This document shows, one piece after another, positions 1 to 11,292 of a stretch of 64,000 nt of DNA. Every line of letters begins with the position of its first letter. Position 1 is the first letter of the stretch. Both the position numbers and the translations under genes were made by a program. Where the stretch lies: positions 1 through 64,000 of the forward strand of contig CM062386.1 of assembly GCA_031310005.1 (NCBI GenBank), in the 5' to 3' direction. Source of the DNA: Dactylellina haptotyla. Taxonomy: Eukaryota > Ascomycota > Orbiliomycetes > Orbiliales > Orbiliaceae. The notes beneath the pieces were generated by a model. It was not told the origin of the DNA. It worked only from the letters and a program-made list of their open reading frames with translations, and did not search any database.

Positions 1-2935
1 TCGTCATCATCATCATCGGGCCGGAAACCTGACCGACATGGGTCTGCCTGGTTAGTCAAACAAATTCAAGCTTTCAACGCTCTTGCTCGTACCTGCCTTG
101 TTAGCGTACTGGTTCTTATCCGGAGTGTGGAAAACACCAACACTCGCAGCATCAGCCATCATTGCGTGTCCATCAAGAAGCACGAATCTATCCATCGTGC
201 TGGAGAACTCCGAAGAAGAATCTTGCAAAGACACAAAATTTGCAATACGACGGTAGCCTAACGGGCTGTGGTGTCTGTCCAAAGAAACCGCCTTGCAAAT
301 TGTTTTTTTTTTTACGTCGAACTGCGAATGCTTCCTCTGTTTCACCGGACTCAATCGAACCCGGTTGTGCCACTGGCGGAAACGAGTTCCTCGGCTGCTG
401 GGGCACCGATCCAGCGAATTGCATCCCTCAACCTAGCCATACGGAACAAGCCCGACTGTCTCGAGAAACGCGGGAAATATTATTAGGTTCAAGAGAACGA
501 ACCCACATCGTGCTCTTTTGTCGAATTCGAATGCAATATGGCTACGCTGCTGGGGATATTTGTGGAGCGCTGTATGCAGTTCTTCACCAGCCCTATATCG
601 AACCATTTCCCATTGATTCATCATGGCCATGTGTGGCACCGTCATGTTAACGATGCTTGCATCCAACGTCCATCAACCGAAATGAGAGCGAGTGAGAGGA
701 ACCCGCCTTGGCGCTGTTAACTCGAAATTCTGCATGCGTTCCCGTCGATGATGGCGGTGACAGCTGCAAGTAATACTACAGTCTGATAATAAGAAGTGTG
801 TGAGTGTATGTGGCATCGTGAGGATTCGGACAGGCTTCAACGAAATGAGAGGGAACATGTCAACCTTCAGACCCCAGGCCGGTTCTTACCGTTGCGTTGT
901 ATCCGCAACGCCCTCCAAGCCACCGCAGTCCGGCTTGATACAATCTGATGGCGTCCACAGCATCATCACCATCATCATCGACTTCGACCATTGAGGACCA
1001 GCCTGGCAATCCGACAGGGCTCTGCGTCTTGCGAGAGAGGGAAAGAGAGAGGTTAATATCGATTGATTGGGATCATTTGTGTAAGTAGCTGTCATTCGCT
1101 CACACCCTGGGGCACTCGACCTTCAAAGCTGCCACGCTAATATTAGCAGTTCTGTTAAGACCGCACGAGCACCGAATGCAATTTAAGCACCAGACGGGTG
1201 AAGGCGACCCCATTGGCTCGACCCGCCGGTCGCGGTGGGGTCCATTTTAATATCGATTTCATTCACGTTTCCAGCGTGAAAGAAAATAAATGAGAATACA
1301 CGCGGATCAGCATCTCTTGGGTCCAAGCGAGAGCGAGGCATGCAGAATGCCATGCTGCGGCCCACGGGATATCCATTATATCAGAAACCCTCTGATCGGG
1401 CTCAGTCCATCGTTTGTTCGATCGCACATTATTGTTTGGCGCCGAGCGACGACCTCTGCTTGCCTCCAAACTCAATGCAATGCGCTTGCTTGCTGCATGC
1501 ATCCGGAGGAATTTTTCTTCACCAGGCGAATTGAATCGAATCCATGTGAGCAGCTGCCATGGATTCGTTCGACGGGCCAGACCCCATTGGCTGTCCGGCC
1601 TGATAACGATAAGATCTGATTTGGGTTGAGGGCAACAAATTTCACATTCTGCCGCTGATTCGCGAGCTTGTCCTGCACCAAGTGGGGTGGTTACCCCTGG
1701 ACCTTGCAGTCCAGGATTTTGAGTGATTAAACCCACCGCAGGGGCGAGATCGAAGGGAACCCGAATTTCTGGGTGGCCCAAGTTTGCTTCCTTTGTTCAG
1801 CGACGACGTCAATCGATATCCAGAGAGCTTCTCCCCCTGATTTCATCGCTTCATCCGGAGTTGTCACGCTGGAGCGCAATCCCCGGCGAAACCATCGCGT
1901 CGATTAGGTTTAGGTGTCCAAGAAGACCAGAAAGTCGCCGTCAAGGCGTCGATGCGACTACCTTAGTGCCGGTCTACAGACGCTCATTACTCGACTGTCT
2001 CGAGCTCGCCGCAATTTGGGGCGGTCCTGAAAGCCAGGGATCCTGACTTTTCTCTCCCGCTTTCAGCCCTCGGGCAGAAACCACGCCCACGCCGTCGCAG
2101 AGAACTCTGCATTCGGATAAGGCCCCTCGCTAATTTATATCTCTTCCCATTCACTACTGCATTCTTGAACTGTTTCAGAAAGGGCTTGCCCTTCATTGTG
2201 TCCATGTGCTGATAAACTCACCTCCTTTCTTTTTTGCTCTTCTCTTGATAATCTGCGAGATATATCGCGCTAGAGCAAAGAAAGGCCACAACCTCTGTGA
2301 ACAATCAGAGAGAGAGAGTTCTAATAATAATATATTCCCAGATCCTGGGAAAGCTAACAAAGAAATAAAATACCCATCCACGGCTGCGGCTTGGGCGTTC
2401 TTTTAGTTTCCCTCTCTTTCCCACTCTTTCGCAAAGAGAAACTTTCTTGCGATCCCACATTCCTGCTTGTTGGTATCTATCTCCTGCATCGAAAGTTGCA
2501 GTATTCCAAACACGCGAGGAATCGAGAACGACTCCTTTTTTTACACTCCTTTTTCGAACGGACTTGCAAACCTGTCGCCTGCATATGTCAGGTCGTCTAA
2601 ATACCCACACCGCCCGAGGAAACAGACACACACACACCACGTATTCTCCTCCCTTGGTTCTCCCGAGAAAGTTCTCCCTCTACCTTCCGCCGAAGCACGG
2701 ATAGTCTCATGAGATTAACTCTTGCAGTACCTTGCATCAACATTCTCGAGCACACAATCACAAGAATACCGGCCTAGACATACTGAAGTGCTCAAGCCCC
2801 ATGCACTGTGCCATAGCGTAGGTTTGCTTGAATACAGCCGCGCAAACTAGGCAATTTAGGAAGCCTACTCATTGGATCACCTGCAAACTCCTGTCTCCGG
2901 TTGTAGCTCCTTAGCCAGGAAGATTGCCGCCCGCG
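1..2935. other. Long intergenic/leader region upstream of the hydrolase gene
   Basis: I find no convincing coding region. Several open frames exist on both strands (for example 1263-1781 minus), but they lack domain-like sequence and many start only at TTG or GTG. CAT trinucleotide runs occur at 3-17 and 959-981. From about 2390 to 2720 the plus strand becomes C+T-rich, as is common in promoters and 5' leaders of filamentous fungi, so part of this stretch probably serves the gene starting at 2936. Confidence 0.5.
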
Positions 2936-5364
2936 ATGGCCACTACTACCACGTCGGCTTCAATGTATCGCCAAAACCTCCACCCTCACAATATCCCCCG
3001 TACCACCAGCACCACCACCACAGGTGCAGGCGGCGGCAGTAGCAGCAAGTCATCCCGGCCTTCGAACACTCGCCGAAAGTCTGCTCCTTCCCCGTTGAAC
3101 ACATCTCAACTCTCTACCGACCCCGAGATCATGGCGTCTCTAGTTGAATCCCTTGCGAAGATCGCCCCATCGCCTCAACACACCCTTTTCTTCGAAGGTC
3201 CTAGTTCGGATTTAATCACCGGGAAAGACGGCGCTGCCTATACCACTTCTAACTCTCCAGTTCGAGACTTGCATCTTTTACACCCAGAGGATGCAGCAAC
3301 ACCCCCCGTTGTACGGACTAGCAAACGCTATAGTACTAGTGGCTCATCCTAAAGTCCACCAAGGGAAAGCTTTATGGGTAAAAGATCCAGCTTGTCAACC
3401 GATGTCCCAAATTATATACAGTCGTATTCCCGAAGGAATAGTGCCGAGAAAGAAAAGATCCCCCCACCCCCAAAAGCGATCCTACGTATGAGCAGTACGG
3501 AAGATATACGACTCAGGAACTCCGAATCTCACCCTCTTCAGACTCTCAAGACACCAACCAACAATATGGAGGCCATCGCCGCCTCTCCAGCAATAGCCGC
3601 AGCCGTGCTGTCGGTACCCGAACGTAGATCAAGTTATGGAAAGGGGCTCTCCCCGGAGAAAATGAAATCGAAAAGAGAGTCACGACGTCACTCAGCCCTT
3701 GTCTCATCGACTTCATCTGGCCTGCAATTCGCAACTGCCCTTTCGACACCTACGAGCCCTACGCAGCCTAAGCATGTCCCACGCGCGAGTACGAGCACCA
3801 GCAATTCTTCTCTCAAACGACAGAGTTCTCTACAGCATAGTTCTCACCCTCCTGTTACGAACCACCGACGTTCGTCCAGCGGGAGATTGAGGCGATCGTC
3901 CCCACCAACCTTGGCACCTCGCTTCAGTCACTTAATGGTCTAGACGATCGAGCATCCAACGCCGATTCGATCGACGATGCCGTTGAAGCTTATCTCTGCT
4001 CCCCTAGGTTATCTCAGAAACTCCGCTTTCCTAATTCGGGAAGGACGATATCTTTCAGTGAAGTCGGAGACCCGAATGGGTATGCGGTATTTATCTGCGT
4101 GGGAATGGGTTTGACGAGATATGTTACAGCATTCTACGATGAACTTGCATTAAGTTTAGGGCTTAGATTGATCACTCCAGACAGACCTGGCGTTGGCGAG
4201 AGTGATGCCATCCCAGAGTCTGAAAGGACTGTACTTAGTTGGCCAGGTATTTATCCTTATCAACGCTTCTTATCTTTTATCTACTAGATTTCTAACCCCT
4301 CATCGCGAACATAGATGATATTTTGTATATCTGTCAATCCTTGAAGATCACAAAGTTTTCGTTACTGGCACACTCGGCTGGGGCCATTTATGCACTTGCT
4401 ACTGCTCTTCGTATGCCTGGTCATATCAGAGGCAAAATCCATTTACTCGCTCCATGGATCCCACCATCCCAACTAGAGGCTATCGCGACATCACAAGGTT
4501 CACCATCGCCAGCTGCCGTTCCCGCTTCCCAAAGAATTCTCAGAGCATTGCCGACTCCTTTCCTCAAGGCAGCAAACTCCTCTTTCATGTCTGCCACCAG
4601 TGCCTCGCTTACTACATCATTACCAAAGACACCAAATAAGAAGAAGAATAGAGTAAGCTCCGACAAAGGCAAGCTTCTTGCGACACAGGCCAGCGGAACA
4701 ACGGGTGCCAATAGTACAAAGCGATATTCGATAACCTCGACCGGTGTTGCATCGACTACCCTCGGATCTCGCGCGTCCTTTGAACCCAGATCGCCAACCA
4801 TTACTTCCATCATGGAACAAGATGCACTAAACAGCACAGATGCTATTCTCGCAGCCGCTTTGTCCAGCGCAGCCGAGAAAGAGAGGCAACAAAGTTATGA
4901 TGAAAGATTAACCCACCAAATCTGGTCTCTCGCAACCCGCAACGCTAATCCTGCCGTTGATCTCCTTGTCTGCTTGGAACGCTCGCGGCCGATTGGCTTC
5001 CGTTATGTGGATATCAATCGTCCCGTCGTTATCCATCATGGTACAAAGGATACCAGAGTCCCGGTTGAGAATGTCAAGTGGTTAGGACAGACAATGCGCA
5101 GATGCGAGGTTAATATTTTACAAGGAGAGGGCCATGGGTTGATGGCTAGCGCGAGCGTCATGGGAGGTGTATTGAGTGACATCGCACAAGAATGGAGAGA
5201 ATGGAAGCGAGCGATGGAGAGCAGAGTGGCCGCTGAGCAGAAAGTCAGCAATTCGTGGAGTATGTAGTAAATCCTTGTTTTCTATATTTCACAGTCGAGT
5301 ACTAACATGCATTTCCCTGACAGGTCCTTTGGCTACAACTCCCGAGCAAAGTGAGGTCCACTAA
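2936..5364 (+). CDS. Alpha/beta hydrolase with long disordered N-terminal region; reading frame broken in the disordered part
   Basis: The C-terminal half is an alpha/beta hydrolase fold: nucleophile elbow in AHSAGA (about 4360-4380), a late GEGHGLMAS segment supplying the catalytic His, and DTRVPVE just before it. The N-terminal half is Ser/Thr/Pro-rich and disordered. The start is the ATG at 2936; an in-frame TTG lies 12 bp upstream. Introns 4247-4314 and 5260-5323 restore frame with good consensus, the latter having a TACTAAC branch and ending the protein ...TTPEQSEVH at 5364. If the last intron is retained the protein ends at 5267. Two oddities: an in-frame TAA at 3350-3352 inside otherwise continuous coding sequence, and a one-base frame change between 3841 and 3879 with no good intron. 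A 111-bp intron at 3311-3421 could remove the stop but would also remove conserved-looking sequence. The substrate is unknown. It is either a recent pseudogene or carries sequence errors. Confidence 0.75.
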
Positions 5365-8300
5365 ATTTTGAGATTGATTCCAACCTTGCCAAATTTACTT
5401 GCATCTATCTCTCACCTCTATTATTTCTATTGCATATCCACGACCACCGGTCTCTTTACATTTTAAGCCTAGCCTGGACTATTGGCCTACGAAAAAGTTA
5501 CTCATACTGGCTTTCAGATACATCTTACCGGCCTCTTTGATTTTGAACTGAAACGGACGGCGTCTAACGACTCATTTTCGGCATTTTCGGGATATTGTAT
5601 CGGCTTTCTCTCATTCAACTTTCTCGTTTTAGCATTTCTTGATTCGATTCTTGTAGATAGCGATTTTTCTGGATACATGGGCCTTTTAATCCTTTTTCTT
5701 CTAGCTTTTTTAACACCAAAAAAAACTTTCGGTTTCTTATCAACCATTTCTCTGGTTCTATTTGAATATGATAGCCCATTTGGCTTTCGTCATGCTGCAA
5801 TAGTTTAGGGATGGGAATCTTCTTTTTACTGTGTTTTTTGCTGTTTAATTTACCTATCTTGGTGTCAATCTGGATATAACCCAATAATCGAATTTCAAAC
5901 TCTTTTCATTCGATTTCCATACAAATATGGAGTGCACCCAACCGTGACGCCAGTGAAGAATAGGATCTCTCGATTTCACCCCAGAAAATACTGATACAAG
6001 TCGTGATTCTGGAGATGTTTCGCCGAAATTTGCATTGAGGCAGCAGCAGTTCTAGATATCGGATCTGAAACCTCCGTTGGATTTATAACAACAGGTCTAA
6101 CAATCCCGACCTGGAACTTCGATAACGCGTTCCTACAATGCCTCGGGAACCCCGCGAAGGCTCCCGCGTGGTCGAATGCGGATCTATTTCGTTCAATCTA
6201 GAACGCGCAACGAGGTTCATTCAGGCAGCAGCGAACCAAGCGACGTGTTGAGGCCCTAAGACCTCAATGTAGTCTAGAGCCAACACGGTATACACTATCG
6301 GGAAAGTCCGGTACATACATCGAAAGTGTTCGAAAGTTGAGGTTGGTATTCCGGCGCACATGGACTGCCGATTGCATACCCGTGCTACAACCCAAGGCTC
6401 TCATCCTGGTTAGATTACTCATCTTTATTTACAGAATATCGAGTCCAGGCATATTGCAATATATTGTTGACTTTGCCGCCAAGCTAACCTCGAATTTAAA
6501 ACAGTAGCTAGTATACTGTCGTACACCATCCGTGGCGCACGAAGAGCTAATAGCTAGTGTGTGTGAGCGCGTGTGCTACTGTGCTACTGTAACTTCTTCT
6601 CCATTGACATTACTTGACACCGGTGCCGCATAGATAGATGTATTAAGAGATCGACCAGCCACAATTAGAAGTACCTAGGTGTATATAAACTATATGCCAA
6701 TCTTAAGCACGTCGTCAGCATGATTCACAGATGCTTATATCTTCGATCTCCGCTGCATGGCCGCGAGGCGAAGCACTCTGCAGCAAGATTAACTTTACCA
6801 TGTGATCGATTTTTTTATAAATTTAAGTGAGGTGCGGGAAAACCACGTAATACTGGCATGGAAATGCCCGATGGCACTGCCAACCTATAAACCTAAATAG
6901 AATAGTTTCGAGTTTCCGGATACCAGTTGTCCGGATCGCCAGTTATCCGCAGCTAGGGCATGCATGGGTATAGAGTCTTCTTCGCCTCCCAATATTCCTT
7001 CGATGCAAACGTTGGGCGTGTAACCTATTTTTTCTTTCTTTCTTTCTTTTCCTCGCAATTGCCGTGCGTAGCACAAAGATCCAAAATCCGATTGAGTGGC
7101 GAGAGGGCTAGCTAGAGGCTTGTGATTTCATTTTTAGACTCATATTTTTTGTACGTTCTGGCAAACGAGCAAACAGCCCACTTGCCCTCAAGATCAACAG
7201 ATTTTTGGCTAGGATGGTGAGGCCCGATGTGCCGCATCATTAACGATTGGGATAACGATGCGGCATTGCAGAACGTGTCTTGTAGGTGCACCCCTGTCGG
7301 GTATTCGAAGTACCTCGAGTGTCTATTAACTCGGGATTTACTCTCAACGTCACCCGGCATACTGACCAACCACGATCTGCTGCGAGAACTGGATTACCTT
7401 GTCCGGACCAATTGCCTCGCTATAAGGCCACGAGATCTACAGGGTTTCGGGGGGGCATAAGTTTCAATCCAATCAGATTTCGACAGCAGTGGCTTGGACC
7501 AGCTTGTTGGTATGTTTGTTAACAGTGGGGAAGAGCATACTAGCAGCTTTTCCGTTCAAAGTTTTTCGGTCGAAAAAGCTGAAACGATGCATTCCGGAGC
7601 GCGGAATCCACCATTGTATGAAAAGCAAGAAAAAAAGAATTGGTGCATCAACGCCTCCCTACACTAAAAATTGCTCTGCGTCTCCCGGCTTAGAGTAAAA
7701 GCAGGGAAACAGGCAAGTTTCCCTTTTTACCCCTTCAAATAGGGGACTAAGAACGTGCACAAGTGGAGGTGCTTTCTGCAGGTTATATGCATTGCATGGC
7801 GCATCGTTTTGAGTGAAGATCAATTCCTAAATCTATCGCCTCGCCGTTCCAAGTTATTTTTTGTTTGGGTTATCACTTAAACCGAGCTGGGTGCAAAATG
7901 AATGCAAACGGTCTTTGTCACATCGCGTATTCTTGCTGTATATTCTCTTCAAAACAGAAGTATTCCAGCGATGTGCGCAGTTGCATTCCAGCTGATCGGC
8001 TCTACCTGCAAGCCATATCGCTCCAAGGGATTGTCCTTCCCGGGAGCGTTCCATAGGAAACAAATAAATAAACAGGATGAGAGAGAAAGATCTAAGAAGT
8101 TTGTACTATACACCGGCTCCTCTAATTACCCCTCTGCATTACCCATCCATCAGAAAGAAATGAAACCCTATTGGTATCCCAGGAAACAGGCTTTTGCAAA
8201 AGAAAAGAATTAAAATGGAATAAGCTCCGACCGCTGCTCGCCCGATTTATGCGAGGGCGGGTGGAAATCAATTCCGTGTTTTTGGATTTGGGGTACACCG

Positions 8301-8572
8301 TACGCACGTAAACCTGCAGCTCTCTAGGAGCTCTTCGGTTTATTTAGCGAAAGGGATAGGACTATGGAGAACTGAAAGGACAAAAGAGACTATTCCGTAG
8401 GTATTAGGTATATGAAGATATTGAATAACAAACACACTGTTAACACCGTTAATTAACCAAAGTAAACGATCAAAGTATTCCACGCCTTGTAAACAATCTG
8501 GAATAATGTGTTAAAAACTTCAAAACGGACAGAAGAAAAGCAGGAGCATTTTAGATAAATATTCATGTGCTG
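5365..8572. other. Intergenic, no supported gene
   Basis: About 3.2 kb between convergent genes. The longest hydrophobic frame (5482-5808, plus) starts only at TTG and resembles T-rich noncoding DNA. A 13-bp inverted repeat (11 of 13 matched) lies at 7231-7243 and 7252-7264, and a small GGGAAAC/GTTTCCC hairpin lies near 7708. A TTTC run lies at 7031-7048. I see no RNA gene. Confidence 0.5.
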
Positions 8573-11292
8573 TCATCGTCGTTCGTTAATGTTCGCCTCA
8601 TTCGATAGGACGTTTTCCATTAAGGTCCAATAAGAAGGATCGACCTGGTTAAGCCATGCCGTGTTTTCGTTTGGTGATGGAACTTTCATGTTGCTGAAAC
8701 CTAGCGCCGCGCGACCGTAGGACTCGTAATTTGGCCAAAACTTGGGCACAATGTTGTTGTCACCACGCATATCATTCGACGGCACAACAGGCGGTATATA
8801 TAAAGACTTAGGGTCGCTAGGCAAAGAACTGGCGATTATAGAGGAGGCGCTAGATGCAGTTGATCCGATACTGGTGGAGCCCACGGATACAAAGGAAGTA
8901 GGGGAGGTGCTGTATTCCACATTGTTGAAGTTCAAAGATCCAGGGGAAGCGTTCATAGGAATTGAGCTACCATAGTTGATAGGTAATTGCTCGTTTTTGA
9001 GAATTTTTGCGACCTCATCAAAAAGATGGAGACTTTGTTCCACAGTCGGACGAGATACGGCGGCCGCTTGGAGTGCTTTGATACAAGTATGCCTGCTTGT
9101 TGCAACCTGGAAAGGTTTTGTGAAAATGGTGGCAGCCAAGAGCAGAATTATAGATATTTTGAACGTGTGCTGATATGATAACTCGCTTTGATGAAGGCGG
9201 AAGCCTCTCTCCCAGTCAGGGTGCTGCATCATTCTATGCAGTAAATGTACCGTCGATTTTCCGACTTCCACAGATCGGATAAAGCACCGGGTTCTCAATC
9301 GTCGGTCGAGCGAAGCATACGTAAAGTATCGGTACATAGCGAGTCTGGTTGCCATCACCATCATCGCGTCTATCAGAGTCGGTTAGTTCTATAGCCTTAG
9401 ATATATCGGAGCTGGTATCGAATGCCCACATTTTAGCAGAACGGGTTCTATTGGTCCGGAGTTTTCCCAATCTAGAATGCCTTCTGGGAATCCTTTCTCT
9501 ATCGTGTCCAATTTTTCCTCAATCTCATTTATACGATATTCTATTTGTATTTCGTTGCCTGGCTCGACGTTCAATCGAAGAATTGGATCAATAAATCGTG
9601 CATTCGCTATGAGCTTTTGTAAAGGCTGACGCTCGAGAAGGTATTGGTCCCCGCTGGTGCATTTTCGAATGTCGCATTGATAAGATCGCTAGTATCGTTT
9701 TTGCCGGGTTCATCCATATCAATCTCCTCTTCATTGAGTATTGGTGGTCTACCGAATTGTAACGCTAGTTTTCGGTCCATCATAAAAGTACACCAGAAGA
9801 TACGCGATCTATGCTCGTATTCTGCCGGCGTGAATTTTCCATCTGAAGGTTTACGGTGGAGCCCGAGATCTTGACACACCCTCGCAAGACACCCAACAGT
9901 CATCCATGTAGGTGACGGAAGTGCAGCAAGATCAAGGTACATCGATAGAATGAGTAAAACTAGATATTGGTCAACCCTTAACTTTGAGATAAATGTGAAT
10001 GATGCTCATTCAATACCTTCAGCGTCGGCCAATGTATACATCGGCTGATTTAGGTCGTGAAATTTCTTCGCGCATTCGAAAAATGCCATCCTCGTCTACT
10101 ACAAGTTAGCAAGAGGACAAAACACAGTGGAATAGATTTATATACTTTGAGTTATAGTTCGGAGGCTCAAAAACATCGAGGTCGTCTGAGCAGATACTCG
10201 CCAGGCATAAATTGCCATAAGAACACAAAAATACTAGTGACATTCATCTGATCATTTGGGAATATTGGCGCTTCGTATGCTCGTTCAAACTTGTTGAGAA
10301 TTATGGGCCAATATACAATTGGCACACATCTAAGTACTGGCGTTAGAAAAGCTCGAGGTTGAGTAGTGCTGACTCGTGTATTTACGTACCTAGCCGTGTT
10401 ATATTATAATGGAAGATATCGAGGAGCTTCTTCCACTGACTTTCGGGAGCAAAGCCCGAAGGTCCCGTAACTGAGATCCTTCGGAATAGCTGGCCGTATT
10501 TGTTGGGAAAGCCTTCGCTTCGCTGTTTTTCCAGGCATCAAGAAGGGGAGTAGTGTCATACCCTAGCCGTTCAACATATTCTTGGACAGAGGCCAAGAAT
10601 CCAAGGCCGGAGGTTGTACCAATAAAGAGGTCGTCGGAGGTACTACCATCATATGAAAATCTCCTAAGAGGTTGTGAAATAGAAGGTCGCGGTGATCGAT
10701 CACTTGGTGACTGTCCGGTGGTTGTTGTGGAAGTTGTAGGGCTGTCGTCTCCCCTAGTTATTAATGTGCTGTGAGAATCAGACGAGGAGGTTTGAAGCCC
10801 GGTGTTGCTGCTGTCACCGGATCGATCGCCGGATTGTAACTTTGCCTCCGCAATCTTTAGTTTCTCGTTAAGCTCCTGGACAGTCGTCTCGAGCATTCGA
10901 AGACGCCTAAATCGGAGGGTTTTTAGCGGAAAGGCTGGGAGAATTAAGATGTTATGGTGTTCAATCGTATCTTACCTGGCTGGGCCAACTTTTTTCTTCT
11001 CGTTGTCTGCCTCCGTGAACTTGCAAAGCAGCGAAGCCGATGTGCAAGATGAACATGTTCCTTCTGGAGGTGCATCGCACTGATTGAGCCGAGTTAAATC
11101 TATTTATATGATATCCGATCACTCTTGATGGTTGCTAACCTTGGTTTTGCGGAGACGACAGGCGTCACAAGCTCTACTCCGACGTCTCTTCTGAAAAGCC
11201 CGTTTGCTACTCGGTCCTGGAGCTGGCTGTGGGCGGGGTATTACCACAAGATCCTCCTCTGGGACTGCTTCCAAGTTGCTACCACCCTCCAT
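8573..11292 (-). CDS. Zn2Cys6 transcription factor with fungal_trans domain
   Basis: This is a fungal binuclear-zinc-cluster regulator, expected to be nuclear. From the ATG at 11292 the first two exons encode Cys 42, 45, 52, 60, 63 and 70 in the CX2CX6CX7CX2CX6C pattern. An intron (11080-11139) falls exactly inside the cluster and a second lies at 10907-10975. A short heptad-like linker (LETTVQELNEKLKIAEAK) follows. The middle-homology region appears around 10050-9700, including QFGRPPILNEEEIDMD, a family hallmark, after a clear intron at 9960-10016. The last exon ends at a TGA at 8573. Exact splicing between about 10500 and 10050 and between 9400 and 9100 is unresolved. Near 9650-9690 the frame must change by one base although no GT donor is available, so a small indel or a sequence error is likely. 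Target genes are unknown. Confidence 0.8.

Noticed and set aside
1263-1781. 172-codon minus-strand frame
   Set aside because: No domain, repeat or conserved-looking pattern; several overlapping frames of similar length occur in the same G+C-rich stretch.
5482-5808. Hydrophobic 108-codon frame on the plus strand
   Set aside because: It starts only at TTG, is T-rich throughout, and resembles the hydrophobic translation expected from pyrimidine-rich noncoding DNA.
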